In this document: one piece after another, positions 17,202 through 25,298 of the stretch
How positions within the stretch are numbered: the first letter of the stretch is position 1
Layout of the letters: every line of letters starts with the position of its first letter
Assembly (NCBI RefSeq): GCF_000337035.1
Contig: NZ_AOJL01000009.1
Coordinates: forward strand, 1 to 42,724
Direction: 5' to 3'
DNA from: Halorubrum coriense DSM 10284
GTDB lineage: Archaea > Halobacteriota > Halobacteria > Halobacteriales > Haloferacaceae
DNA: 42,724 nt
Notes under the pieces: generated by a model
Databases searched by the model: none
What the model was told of the DNA's origin: nothing
What the model saw: only the letters and a program-made list of their open reading frames with translations
Program-made: the position numbers and the translations under genes

Positions 17202-17474
17202 ATGTGTATGAGCAAGGGTGAACGTCGGAAGATCGGGGAGCGAGGTCAGGTAACCATCCCGAAGGAGCTCAGAGAACGGTTCGGACTCATGGGCGGCGAC
17301 GATGTTGTGATCCGCGAAGAGGCGGGGCAGCTCGTCATTGAACGCGCGGTCACTCGCGAGGAGTTGGCTGAGGGATATCGCCGACGGGCCCAGCGGACCG
17401 GTGAACTTGCCGAGCAACTAGAGGGCATCTCGACAGAGGCGAATGACCACCTTGGCGACAGCCCGGACTGGTAG
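17202..17474 (+). CDS. mazE: AbrB/MazE-type antitoxin
   Basis: About 90 residues. The N-terminal swapped-hairpin DNA-binding domain is plain (IGERGQVTIPKELRERFGL, GDDVVIREEAGQLVIERAV); the C-terminal half (EELAEGYRRRAQRTGELAEQLEG) is a helical tail that would wrap the toxin. ATG 17202 and ATG 17208 are both possible starts (MCMSKGE or MSKGE). It immediately precedes the toxin gene with no gap. As in other MazEF pairs it probably represses its own promoter; the A/T-rich stretch at 17176-17200 (GTGTTTACCAGTATGAATATG, split) is a likely operator/promoter. Confidence 0.88.
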   Translation: MCMSKGERRKIGERGQVTIPKELRERFGLMGGDDVVIREEAGQLVIERAVTREELAEGYRRRAQRTGELAEQLEGISTEANDHLGDSPDW

Positions 17475-17834
17475 ATGGCTATATCAGTCCATCGTGGGGA
17501 CATCGTTATCGTCGAACTCGATCCGACCGAAGGGTCTGAACAGCGAGGGACGCGTCCGTGTCTCGTCGTCCAGAATGATGTCGGGAATGCGAACGCACCG
17601 ACGACGATCGTCGTTCCGTTCACCACCTCGTTCGGCGAGCAGCGCTATCCGTTTGAGGTGTTCGTCTCGGCCGACGAATGTGCGCTTCGGGAGGATTCGG
17701 TCGCACTCTGTAGTCAGATTCGAACTATCTCCATCGATCACCGCATTACTGAGAACCTCGGATCGTTACCGCAAGAGCGGATGGAGGGGGTCGATACGGC
17801 ACTCGAGTACAGCCTCGGGCTCACGGTGATCTGA
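17475..17834 (+). CDS. mazF: MazF/PemK-type mRNA interferase toxin
   Basis: 119 residues with the PemK/MazF SH3-like barrel: HRGDIVIVELDPTEGSEQ then RGTRPCLVVQND, TTIVVPFTT, and the LCSQIRTISIDHRI strand carrying the usual catalytic Ser/Thr-Arg region. MazF enzymes cut single-stranded RNA at short sequences and stop growth when the antitoxin decays. The ATG abuts the antitoxin stop exactly, so the pair forms one transcript. All family hallmarks are present, so it is probably intact. Confidence 0.9.
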   Translation: MAISVHRGDIVIVELDPTEGSEQRGTRPCLVVQNDVGNANAPTTIVVPFTTSFGEQRYPFEVFVSADECALREDSVALCSQIRTISIDHRITENLGSLPQERMEGVDTALEYSLGLTVI

Positions 17835-17883
17835 TCGAGAGTAGTGAGGCGTTGCCGCCTATTCACCGGTTTCGGTCGGCCGA

Positions 17884-18342
17884 TCACGTCTCCGCCCGGT
17901 CGCGCAACCCCGACAGCGTCGCCGCCTCGCGGAGGTCGGCGACGGTACAGTACCACGCGCCGCGCACGCCGTTCAGGTCGTTCTCGACGGGGCTATCGAG
18001 GGGCACCAGCTCGTCGAACTCGAAGACGACTACCACGCGCTCCTCGGAGAACGGGTCGATAAGCGCCGCCCAGTCGGCCTCGTTCATCGGTCCCGGCTCG
18101 CCGCGCGCCTGTTCGGTGCGGGCGTCGACGTGGGCGTAGTGGGTGATCGCCGACACTGGCGCGGTGCGGTAGAAGGCCATGTACGCGAAGTCGGCGCGGG
18201 TGCGGTCGTACGAGCGCGGCGCCGGGTAGAAGCCGGCGCGGCAGCGCTCGAAGGTGTCTGGCTGCGTCGCGACGACACAGACCCGGGCGTCGCCCGGCGC
18301 GTCGTCCTCGGGAGCGTCGGCGGCAAAGCGGTCGAGGTCCAC
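17884..18342 (-). CDS. Uncharacterised haloarchaeal protein (152 aa)
   Basis: About 152 residues from GTG 18342, or 156 from GTG 18354. Sequence features: ARVCVVATQPDTFERCRAGFYPAP, ADFAYMAFYRTAPVSAITHYAHV and ERVVVVFEFDELVPLDSPV, alternating strands and helices. The FYRTAPVSAITHY segment brings to mind PUA/EVE-like small domains, but this is weak. GTG 18342 is favoured because it lies 27 bases from the centre of a palindromic TATA element shared with the divergent ABC exporter genes. Function unknown. Confidence 0.65.
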   Translation of the reverse strand: MDLDRFAADAPEDDAPGDARVCVVATQPDTFERCRAGFYPAPRSYDRTRADFAYMAFYRTAPVSAITHYAHVDARTEQARGEPGPMNEADWAALIDPFSEERVVVVFEFDELVPLDSPVENDLNGVRGAWYCTVADLREAATLSGLRDRAET

Positions 18343-18362
18343 ACGCGGTATCACCGGCGAGC

Positions 18363-18376
18363 GCGGATATATCCGC
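18363..18376. promoter_or_regulatory. Palindromic bidirectional TATA element
   Basis: GCGGATATATCCGC is a perfect 14-base palindrome. Its centre is about 29 bases from ATG 18399 (plus strand) and 27 bases from GTG 18342 (minus strand). A single symmetric TATA box could thus serve two divergent leaderless genes. Confidence 0.6.
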
Positions 18377-18398
18377 CGCCGGCGCGTAACAGGGGTAG

Positions 18399-19466
18399 AT
18401 GGCACGGAGTGCGACGAGCGCGCGCGGCGGTCCCCGCGAGCGCGACGAGACTAACGCGGCACGCGGCGAGGAGTCGCCCGCCGATCGGTCGGGGCCGCCG
18501 GCCCTCTCGGTCGACGGGCTCACCAAGCGGTTCGGCGAGGGCGACGAGGCGGTGACCGCGGTCGACGACGTGAGTCTCACCGTCGAGCGCGGCTCCGTCG
18601 TCGGCCTGCTTGGGCCGAACGGCGCGGGCAAGACGACGCTGATCAAGTGCGCCCTCGGGATCGTCATCCCCGACGCGGGGTCGGTCCGGGTGTTCGGCAA
18701 CGACGTGCGCGACGGTCGCCGCGCGGCGTACGCCGACGTGGACGCGATGCTGGAGGGCGCGCGCAACGACTACTGGCGGCTCACGGTCCGCGAGAACCTG
18801 CGGTACTTCGCGACGATCAGCGGGGTCGACCCCGACTCCGTGGCGGCGCGTCACGACCGGCTGCTCGACCGGCTCGATCTGGCCGACAAGGCGGACACGC
18901 CGGTCCGCGACCTCTCGCGGGGGATGAAACAGAAGGTGTCGCTGGCGAGCGTGCTGGCGGGGGGCGCGGAGCTCGTTTTCCTCGACGAGCCGACGCTCGG
19001 ACTCGATGTCGAGAGCGCGCGAACGCTCCGGGCGGAGCTGCGCCGGCTGGCGGTCGAAGAGGGGCTCACCATCGTCGTCAGCAGCCACGACATGACGACG
19101 ATTGAGGCGGTGTGCGACCGCGTCGTCATGCTGTCGAACGGGCGGATCGTCGCGGACGACAGCGTCGAGGCGCTGCTCGGCGCGGCCGACCGCGACGCCG
19201 TTCGGGTAGCGAGCCCCGACCTCAACGCCGAGACGGTCGCGGGGGTCCGCGAGTCGTTCGAGATAGTCGATGTCGACCGTGAGGCGCGGCCGCCGACGGT
19301 GACGGTCGCGGCCGGCGGCGACCGGTTGTACGACCTGACCGACGCGCTCCGCGCGGCTGGCGTCACCGTCTCCGACATCCGCACGGTCCAGCCTGACCTC
19401 GAAGAGGTGTTCCTCGAACGCACCGGGACCGCGCCCGACGCGCCGTCCGGGGGTGACCGGCGGTGA
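18399..19466 (+). CDS. ABC-2 exporter ATP-binding protein
   Basis: A 355-residue ATPase of the drug/polysaccharide (NatA/DrrA-like) exporter group. After a 35-residue low-complexity N-terminus come Walker A GPNGAGKTT, signature LSRGMKQKVS, Walker B LVFLDEPTLGLD and the switch His in VVSSHDMTT. The C-terminal 80 residues form the accessory domain common in DrrA-like proteins. It overlaps the permease gene by 4 bases (GTGA), so the two form one two-component exporter. Substrate unknown. The first 30 residues are poorly conserved in appearance, so a later start cannot be excluded, though the TATA spacing fits ATG 18399. Confidence 0.9.
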   Translation: MARSATSARGGPRERDETNAARGEESPADRSGPPALSVDGLTKRFGEGDEAVTAVDDVSLTVERGSVVGLLGPNGAGKTTLIKCALGIVIPDAGSVRVFGNDVRDGRRAAYADVDAMLEGARNDYWRLTVRENLRYFATISGVDPDSVAARHDRLLDRLDLADKADTPVRDLSRGMKQKVSLASVLAGGAELVFLDEPTLGLDVESARTLRAELRRLAVEEGLTIVVSSHDMTTIEAVCDRVVMLSNGRIVADDSVEALLGAADRDAVRVASPDLNAETVAGVRESFEIVDVDREARPPTVTVAAGGDRLYDLTDALRAAGVTVSDIRTVQPDLEEVFLERTGTAPDAPSGGDRR

Positions 19467-20317
19467 GCGCGGACACCACACCGCCAGAGGAGCCGGCGGC
19501 CGAGGGGACCGGCGACGCGGCGCGGGCCGGTGACGACCCCCGCCCGGCCAGCTACTACCATCTGGCGCGGGCGGTGTTGTACCGCGAGTACCTGATCTTT
19601 GTGCGGTACCCCGCCAACGCGATCGGCGGGATCGTGGTGTCGCTGTTCTTCTTCGCCGCGCTGTTTCTCGGCGGGCAGCTGCTCGCCGGGCAGGCGCTCA
19701 CCGACTCGATCGAGGGGATCGTCGTCGGCTACTTCCTGTGGACGCTGTCGGTGGGCGCGTACTCGTCGGTGTCGAACGACATCGGCAGCGAGGTACAGTG
19801 GGGGACCCTCGAACGCCACATCACCACGCCGTTCGGCTTCGCGCCCGTCGCGCTGCTGAAGGGGGTCGCGAAGGTGGTGCGAACCTTCATCACGAGCGCG
19901 GTGATACTCGCCGCGATGCTCGTCATCACCGGAACGCGGCTCAGCCTCGCCCCCGTCACCGTGGTCGTCGTCGCCGGGCTGTCGATCGTCTCCGTGCTCG
20001 GCCTCGGCTTCGCCGCCGGCGGGGTGACCGTGCTGTACAAGCGGATCGGCAACTGGCTCAATCTGCTCCAGTTCGGGTTCGTTGCGCTCATCTCCGCGCC
20101 CGTCTTCGATCTGCCGTGGACGCGCGTGCTCCCCCTAGCGCACGGCAGCGCTATGCTCCAGCGCGCGATGGTCGACGGGGTGCGGCTGTGGGAATTCCCG
20201 CTCGTCGACTTGGCGCTGCTCGTCGTGGTCGCGGTCGGCTACCTGTTCGGCGGCTACCTCGTCTTCCAGTTCGCCACGGCGCGCGCCCGGCGGCTCGGCG
20301 TGCTCGGCGACTACTAA
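19463..20317 (+). CDS. ABC-2 type exporter permease
   Basis: GTG-initiated, 284 residues, overlapping the ATPase gene. After an N-terminal disordered acidic stretch (about 1-35) and an amphipathic helix (LARAVLYREYLIFVRYPANA), six membrane helices follow, typical of ABC2_membrane proteins: IGGIVVSLFFFAALFLGG, IVVGYFLWTLSVGAYSS, AVILAAMLVITG, VTVVVVAGLSIVSVLGLGFAAGG, and the last at LALLVVVAVGYLFGGYLVF. Exports an unknown substrate with the preceding ATPase. Confidence 0.88.
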   Translation: MSADTTPPEEPAAEGTGDAARAGDDPRPASYYHLARAVLYREYLIFVRYPANAIGGIVVSLFFFAALFLGGQLLAGQALTDSIEGIVVGYFLWTLSVGAYSSVSNDIGSEVQWGTLERHITTPFGFAPVALLKGVAKVVRTFITSAVILAAMLVITGTRLSLAPVTVVVVAGLSIVSVLGLGFAAGGVTVLYKRIGNWLNLLQFGFVALISAPVFDLPWTRVLPLAHGSAMLQRAMVDGVRLWEFPLVDLALLVVVAVGYLFGGYLVFQFATARARRLGVLGDY

Positions 20318-20354
20318 GCGGCCCCTCGCGGCCGACGGAACCGGCGAGGGCCGC

Positions 20355-20534
20355 CTACCCCGCCGCGTCGGTCTCGTCGGCCGTCAACACGGCGTAGATC
20401 ATTGCCACCGGTATCGCCGCGCCGAGCGCGCCGGTTGGGACGACCGACCGCGGCGCGCCCACGAGCAGCAGCAGTCCGACCGCGACGCCGGCCGCCGCGC
20501 CGCCAGCGAGGAGCACCGCCCCGGATCTTCGCAT
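20355..20534 (-). CDS. Small two-helix membrane protein (59 aa)
   Basis: A 59-residue frame from ATG 20534 to TAG at 20355-20357: MRRSGAVLLAGGAAAGVAVG then a second helix GALGAAIPVAMIYAVLTA and an acidic end DETDAAG. Positive N-terminus, two hydrophobic segments and an acidic tail resemble many small haloarchaeal membrane proteins. It lies convergent to the ABC permease gene. No homologue recalled. Confidence 0.5.
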   Translation of the reverse strand: MRRSGAVLLAGGAAAGVAVGLLLLVGAPRSVVPTGALGAAIPVAMIYAVLTADETDAAG

Positions 20535-20618
20535 GTCCGATCGATGATCGCGGAGTCGTATGTACGTGCCGAGTCGTCGACTCGCGGGGCGCGAATGTCG
20601 CGGTCGCGGTCGACGCCG

Positions 20619-20693
20619 GTGTCTCAGTCTCGCGCGGTCAACGTCTTCGTGTCAGTCCCGCGGGGTCGATGTCTCCGCGTCAGTCCCGCGCGG
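20619..20693. repeat. Three degenerate tandem repeats (~28-30 bp) at the 3' end of eda
   Basis: Copies begin at 20619, 20649 and 20677, with the core GTGTCAGTCCCGCG (variants GTGTCTCAGTCTCGCG and GCGTCAGTCCCGCG). The last copy contains the aldolase stop codon (20680-20682), so the repeats look like tandem duplication of the end of the gene. Confidence 0.5.
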
Positions 20694-21315
20694 CCGCCAC
20701 CGCCTCCACCACCGCTCGCGCGTTCGCGGCGATTCGGTCGTACGCGCCCGCCTCAACGGCGTCGTGGTCGACGATGGCGCTGCCGACCCCGACGGCCGTC
20801 GCACCGGCCTCGATGTATGCCCTCGCGTTGTCGGCGCTCACGCCGCCGGTTGGGACGAGTGGGATCTGCGCGAGCGGCCCGCCAAGCGCTGCGACGTGGT
20901 CGGGGCCACCGGTCTTCGCCGGAAACACCTTCACGAAGTCGGCGCCCGCTTCGAACGCATCGAGCGCCTCGGTCGGCGTGTAGGCCCCGGCCGCGATCGG
21001 CGTACCGTACCGGTTCGCGGTGCGGATGACTTCCCGGTTCACGGTCGGCGTGACGACGAACTCCGCGCCGGCGAGCTGTGCCGCCCGAGTGGTCTCTGCG
21101 TCGAGGACGGTGCCGACGCCGACCGCGGCGTCGACGCGGTCCGCGACCGCCTCGATGGCCGCCGTGACGTTCGGCGTGTCCGCCGTTATCTCTAGGGCCG
21201 TCACGCCGCCGTCGGCGACCGCCTCGGCGACGTCCGGGGCGTCCTCGACGGCCACGCCGCGAAGGATGGCGATCACGCCCGTGTCCGCGATCCGCTCGGC
21301 GCTGTCAGGTCGCAT
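20680..21315 (-). CDS. eda: KDPG/KDPGal aldolase (Eda-type)
   Basis: A 211-residue class I aldolase of the bacterial Eda family. Landmarks: GVIAILRG, ALEITADTP with Glu42, GVGTVLD, FVVTPTVN, and FVKVFPA with the Schiff-base Lys129, then PTGGVSADNARAY. It splits 2-keto-3-deoxy-6-phosphogluconate (or the galactonate epimer) into pyruvate and glyceraldehyde 3-phosphate. It is divergent from dgoD and shares a cluster with the SDR and kdgK, giving a phosphorylative sugar-acid route. A TATA-like TTTAAGAG (plus strand 21338-21345) sits 23-30 bases upstream of ATG 21315, so it is probably leaderless. Confidence 0.92.
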   Translation of the reverse strand: MRPDSAERIADTGVIAILRGVAVEDAPDVAEAVADGGVTALEITADTPNVTAAIEAVADRVDAAVGVGTVLDAETTRAAQLAGAEFVVTPTVNREVIRTANRYGTPIAAGAYTPTEALDAFEAGADFVKVFPAKTGGPDHVAALGGPLAQIPLVPTGGVSADNARAYIEAGATAVGVGSAIVDHDAVEAGAYDRIAANARAVVEAVAAARD

Positions 21316-21460
21316 GACGGCCCTCCGCCGCCGAGCCTCTTAAATCGGCCTCGTTCGGCGGCCGGAGCGACTTCCCCGAGGGGAGTGACCGCCCGATCGC
21401 GCCGCACACCCCGATTCGTCGACCGCCCTAACGCGCCGCCCGACCCGCCGACCGCCCTGT

Positions 21461-21467
21461 TTTTAAT
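21461..21467 (+). promoter_or_regulatory. TATA-like box of dgoD
   Basis: TTTTAAT in GC-rich DNA, about 43 bases before ATG 21508, which would give a short leader of roughly 15-20 nt. The eda promoter on the other strand is about 120 bases away; a common regulator may bind between them. Confidence 0.4.
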
Positions 21468-21507
21468 CGGCTCCTGCCGTTGTCGATACCACGGAACAGA
21501 CCCGACA

Positions 21508-22659
21508 ATGCACATTACTGACTACGAACTGTTCGAGGTCCCGCCCCGGTGGCTCTTTTTGAAGCTGACGACCAGCAACGGCGCGGTCGGCTGGGGGGAG
21601 CCGGTCGTCGAGGGCCGGGCCCGAACGGTCGCGACCGCGGTCGAGGAACTGCTCGACAACTACCTGCTGGGCGAGGACCCGACGCGGATCGAGGACCACT
21701 GGCAGACGATGTACCGCGGGGGCTTCTACCGGGGCGGCCCCATTCTGATGAGCGCCATCGCGGGGATCGACCAGGCGCTGTGGGACCTGAAAGGGAAGCA
21801 GTTCGGGGCTCCGGTCCACGAGCTGCTCGGCGGGCGCGCCCGCGACCGCGTCCGCGTCTACCAGTGGATCGGCGGGGACCGCCCGGCCGACGTGGGCGAG
21901 GCCGCCCGCGAGAAGGTCGACGCGGGCTTCTCCGCCCTGAAGATGAACGCCACCGCGGAGCTCCGCGCGGTCGACACGCCCGCGGCGGTGAGCGACGCCG
22001 TCGACCGCATCGCGGCGGTCAGGGAAGCCGTCGGCGACGAGGTTGACATCGGCGTCGACTTCCACGGCCGCGTGTCGAAGCCGATGGCCCGGCGGCTGGC
22101 GTCGGCGCTCGAACCGTACGACCCGATGTTTGTCGAGGAGCCGGTGTTGCCGGAGAACAACGACGCGCTGCCGGCGATCCGCGCGTCGACGACCGTTCCG
22201 ATCGCCACCGGCGAGCGGATGTACTCCCGGTGGGAATTCAAGGAGGTGCTCGAAGCTGACGCCGTCGACGTGATCCAGCCGGACGTCTCGCACGCGGGCG
22301 GTATCACCGAGGTGAAGAAGATCGCCTCGATGGCCGAGGCGTACGACGTGTCGGTCGCGCCGCACTGCCCGCTGGGCCCGATCGCGCTCGCCTCGTGTCT
22401 CCAGGTCGACGCCTGTACGCCGAACGCGCTCATTCAGGAGCAGTCGCTCGACATCCACTACAACGAGACGAGCGACGTGTTGGACTACCTGGCCGACCCG
22501 TCGGTGTTCGACTACGAGGAGGGGTTCGTCGACGTCCCCGACGGCGACGGCCTCGGCATCGAAATCGACGAGGCGCACGTCCGCGAGCAGGCCGAGAAGG
22601 ACGTCGACTGGCACAACCCCGTCTGGCGGCATCCGGACGGGTCGGTCGCGGAGTGGTGA
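21508..22659 (+). CDS. dgoD: D-galactonate dehydratase
   Basis: A 383-residue enolase-superfamily enzyme that aligns over its whole length with the E. coli DgoD sequence as I remember it (382 residues). The metal ligands (Asp184, Glu210, Glu236) and catalytic histidines (His186 in DFHGRV, His286 in APHCPLGP) are all present, as is the end NPVWRHPDGSVAEW. It removes water from D-galactonate to give 2-keto-3-deoxygalactonate; related enzymes also use gluconate. Next to the SDR, kdgK and eda it supplies the second step of a DeLey-Doudoroff-type pathway. Confidence 0.93.
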   Translation: MHITDYELFEVPPRWLFLKLTTSNGAVGWGEPVVEGRARTVATAVEELLDNYLLGEDPTRIEDHWQTMYRGGFYRGGPILMSAIAGIDQALWDLKGKQFGAPVHELLGGRARDRVRVYQWIGGDRPADVGEAAREKVDAGFSALKMNATAELRAVDTPAAVSDAVDRIAAVREAVGDEVDIGVDFHGRVSKPMARRLASALEPYDPMFVEEPVLPENNDALPAIRASTTVPIATGERMYSRWEFKEVLEADAVDVIQPDVSHAGGITEVKKIASMAEAYDVSVAPHCPLGPIALASCLQVDACTPNALIQEQSLDIHYNETSDVLDYLADPSVFDYEEGFVDVPDGDGLGIEIDEAHVREQAEKDVDWHNPVWRHPDGSVAEW

Positions 22660-22702
22660 CGATGCGAGGAGCCACTCAGTCCGGGCGCTCACGGAGGGAG
22701 CG

Positions 22703-23572
22703 ATGACCCGCCGCCACGACTCGCCGCGCGAACACGCCGTGCCCAGGCGCTTCACGGGGCAGACGGCGATCGTGACGGGGTCGACTCGGGGCATCGGTGC
22801 CGGGATCGCAGAGCGGCTGGCCGCCGAAGGCGCGAACGTCGTCGTTAGCGGCCGGAGCGAGGACGCCGGCGAGGCGATCGTCGAGCGGATCGACGAGGCG
22901 ACCGGCGGGGATTCGGGCGACGCGGACGCTCCGACCGGCGACGCGGTCTTCGTCCGCGCGGACATGCGCGACCCGGACGACGTCGCCGCGCTCGCCGAGG
23001 CCGCCGTCGCAGAGTACGGCTCGCTCGACGTACTCGTGAACAACGCCGGCGTCCAGACCGAGACCGCGGCCGACGAGGCGACGCTTGACGACTGGGCGTT
23101 CGTCGTGGAGACGGACTTCCGCGCGTACTGGCTGGCGGCGCGGGCGGCGCTCGACCACATGGACCGGGGCGCGATCGTGAACGTCTCGTCGAACCACGCG
23201 CACGCGACGATGCCGAAGTACTTCCCGTACAACGCGGTGAAAGCCGGGATCAACGGGATGACCCGGTCGCTCGCGGTCGACTTCGGCCCCCGCGTCCGGG
23301 TGAACACGGTCGTCCCCGGCTGGGTGGAGATCGAGCGCACCCGCGACGAACTCCCCGAGGGGCGGTTCGAGTCGGTTGAGTCGATCCACCCGACCGGGCG
23401 CATCGGCACGCCAAGCGACGTCGCCGGGGCGGTCTCGTTCCTTGCGAGCGAGGACGCCGCGTACGTCACCGGTTCGGCGCTGCTCGTCGACGGCGGCCGC
23501 GGGGCGGTGCTCCAAGACGATGTGCTGCCCGACTACCGGGCGCGCGAAGGCTCCACTGGCGACGAGGAGTGA
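22703..23572 (+). CDS. SDR family dehydrogenase, candidate sugar dehydrogenase
   Basis: A 289-residue classical short-chain dehydrogenase. Cofactor motif TGSTRGIGAGI, NNAG (VLVNNAGVQ), catalytic Ser 13 residues before Tyr in YNAVK, and C-terminal VTGSALLVDGG. It most resembles the glucose 1-dehydrogenase/3-oxoacyl reductase group. Given its place 43 bases after dgoD and before kdgK, I infer it oxidises galactose or another aldose to the lactone that feeds DgoD, or reduces a pathway intermediate. A 25-residue acidic insertion (GGDSGDADAPTGD) follows the second helix. Confidence 0.85.
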   Translation: MTRRHDSPREHAVPRRFTGQTAIVTGSTRGIGAGIAERLAAEGANVVVSGRSEDAGEAIVERIDEATGGDSGDADAPTGDAVFVRADMRDPDDVAALAEAAVAEYGSLDVLVNNAGVQTETAADEATLDDWAFVVETDFRAYWLAARAALDHMDRGAIVNVSSNHAHATMPKYFPYNAVKAGINGMTRSLAVDFGPRVRVNTVVPGWVEIERTRDELPEGRFESVESIHPTGRIGTPSDVAGAVSFLASEDAAYVTGSALLVDGGRGAVLQDDVLPDYRAREGSTGDEE

Positions 23573-23627
23573 CCGCCGCGGCCCGGATCATCGTCGCGAC
23601 TCGGCTTACCGCCGCGGACCGCGATCG

Positions 23628-23635
23628 CTTTTAGG
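23628..23635 (+). promoter_or_regulatory. TATA box of the kdgK transcript
   Basis: CTTTTAGG is centred about 26 bases before ATG 23657, the start of a 13-codon ORF, not before the kdgK ATG (23695), which is 63 bases away. It indicates that the transcript begins at the mini-ORF. Confidence 0.5.
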
Positions 23636-23656
23636 CGTCCGCCGTCAGGGTCGGGT

Positions 23657-23698
23657 ATGAGTCCACTCGACGTCCGTGGCGTGAGGTGGGCGGCATGA
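23657..23698 (+). CDS. Leader mini-ORF upstream of kdgK (13 aa)
   Basis: ATG AGT CCA CTC ... GCA TGA encodes [13 protein letters not shown]. The stop TGA overlaps the ATG of kdgK (ATGA), and the start is where a leaderless transcript would begin from the TATA box at 23628-23635. This suggests a leader peptide whose translation brings ribosomes to kdgK. No attenuation hairpin was recognised. Confidence 0.45.
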   Translation: MSPLDVRGVRWAA

Positions 23699-24651
23699 CC
23701 GACCTCGTGACCTTCGGTGAGACGATGCTCCGGCTGTCGCCGCCGCGCGGCGATCGACTGGAGACAACGCGCGAGCTGGCCGTTCAGGCTGGCGGGGCGG
23801 AGAGCAACGTTGCCGTCGGCGCGGCGCGTCTGGGCGTTGACGCCGCGTGGCTCTCGAAGCTCCCAGACTCGCCGCTCGGCCGGCGGGTGACGAGCGAGCT
23901 CCGGAGCCACGGCGTCAGCCCGGGAGTCGCGTGGACTGACCCGGCGGAGAGCCGGGTCGGAACGTACTACCTCGAACACGGCGGCGTCCCGCGCGGGACG
24001 AACGTGATCTACGACCGCGCCGACGCCGCGATCACGACTGTCGAGCCCGACGAACTCCCTACGGAGACGCTGACGGGGGCGCAGTGGTTCCACACGACGG
24101 GGATCACGCCGGCGCTGTCGCCGACCGCCGCGGCCACGACGACCGCGCTGTTGCGCCATGCCGGCGAGGCCGGCGTCACCCGATCGTTCGACCTCAATTA
24201 CCGGTCGAAGCTGTGGGAGCCCGACGAGGCGCGCGAGGCGTACGCGGCCCTGTTCGAACACGTCGACGTGTTGTTTGTCCCGCGCCGTGACGCGCGCGAG
24301 GTGCTCGGCCGCGACGGGAGTGCCGTCGAGGTCGCCCACGGGCTCGCGACCGCCCACGGCTTCGAGACCGTGGTCGTCACCCGCGGCGATGAAGGGGCGC
24401 TGGCGCTCACGGACGGCGACGTGTACGAGCAGCCGGTGTTCGAGGCGGAGACGTTCGACGCCATTGGCACTGGCGACGCATTCGTCGCCGGGTTCGTCGC
24501 CGAGCGGCTCCACGGCGGCGATGTCTCCGACGCTCTAGAGTGGGGGGCGGCGACCGCGGCCGTGAAGCGGACGACCGACGGCGACCTCGCCGTCACGACC
24601 CGCGCGGAGGTCGAGTCGGTTGTCGCCGGCGGCGACGAAATCAGCCGCTGA
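23695..24651 (+). CDS. kdgK: 2-keto-3-deoxygluconate/galactonate kinase
   Basis: A 318-residue PfkB-family sugar kinase. Motif 1 region [20 protein letters not shown] binds the sugar; motif 2 ([13 protein letters not shown]) carries the catalytic Asp; [11 protein letters not shown] with D-x-N-x-R is the typical mark of KDG kinases. It phosphorylates KDG or KDGal at C6 for Eda. A GTG at 23686 in the same frame would add MGG, but ATG 23695 overlapping the leader ORF is favoured. It completes the cluster of galactonate dehydratase, SDR and aldolase. Confidence 0.92.
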   Translation: MTDLVTFGETMLRLSPPRGDRLETTRELAVQAGGAESNVAVGAARLGVDAAWLSKLPDSPLGRRVTSELRSHGVSPGVAWTDPAESRVGTYYLEHGGVPRGTNVIYDRADAAITTVEPDELPTETLTGAQWFHTTGITPALSPTAAATTTALLRHAGEAGVTRSFDLNYRSKLWEPDEAREAYAALFEHVDVLFVPRRDAREVLGRDGSAVEVAHGLATAHGFETVVVTRGDEGALALTDGDVYEQPVFEAETFDAIGTGDAFVAGFVAERLHGGDVSDALEWGAATAAVKRTTDGDLAVTTRAEVESVVAGGDEISR

Positions 24652-24732
24652 CGCTCGTCGGGCACGCTCGCCGGTGGGACTTCGCTGGGGTTTCCCCGCC
24701 GGTGGGCCCTTGTTGGGGACGAGGCCGTCGGC

Positions 24733-25182
24733 TCAGCGGTCGTCGTCTGGCTCCGCCGCGAGCGCCTCGTCGCGGAGTTCGCGGCAGCGCTCGCCCGCGA
24801 CCTCCAACTCCGGGACGGGTGTGGGGTCCCCGTCGGCGTCGACGGCGACGAACACGAAGTACGACTCCGTGGTGAGTTCGCGCTCGCCCGTGCGCGGCGA
24901 CTCGCGGTAGGCGCGGATTCGCGTCCGGAGGCTCGTCCGCCCGACTGCGTACACGTACGACTCGATGACGCAGGTGTCGCCTTGCGGGACCGGCCGCTTG
25001 AAGTCGAGCCCGTTTATTTTAGCCGTGACGCAGGTCTCGCCGGCGGCGCGCATCGCCGACATTGCGCCGATTTCGTCCATCCACTTGACGACGTTGCCCC
25101 CGTGGGCCGACGCGTAGTTGTTGGTGTGGGTCGGCTGGACGCGCTGGCGGTTCTCGATGTAGGTCTCGCTGACACTGGGCAT
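24733..25182 (-). CDS. Hotdog-fold acyl-CoA thioesterase
   Basis: 149 residues with the single hotdog domain of the YciA/cytosolic acyl-CoA hydrolase type: [26 protein letters not shown], where the Asn-x...HGG...D pattern is usual, [21 protein letters not shown], and [17 protein letters not shown]. It hydrolyses acyl-CoA to free acid and CoA; chain-length preference is unknown. The start ATG 25182 is supported by a TATA-like CTTTTCC on the minus strand (25204-25210) about 25 bases upstream; the frame remains open further upstream to 25251 but the sequence there is not family-like. Confidence 0.88.
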   Translation of the reverse strand: MPSVSETYIENRQRVQPTHTNNYASAHGGNVVKWMDEIGAMSAMRAAGETCVTAKINGLDFKRPVPQGDTCVIESYVYAVGRTSLRTRIRAYRESPRTGERELTTESYFVFVAVDADGDPTPVPELEVAGERCRELRDEALAAEPDDDR

Positions 25183-25298
25183 GGATCCGGGTGGCGCGGC
25201 CGAGGGAAAAGCCCGCGCCCCGACGCCCCCCGTCGCTGCGCGGGTGTCCAACTCTCACTTGTCAGGCGATCTGCCGGGGGCTCCACGCTCGTTGCCGC

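Noticed and set aside
21463-23469. 668-codon open frame antisense to dgoD and the SDR gene
   Set aside because: It lies opposite two clear enzyme genes with full active sites; GC-rich haloarchaeal codon bias opens antisense frames, and the translation has Arg/Val/Asp-rich low-complexity sequence.
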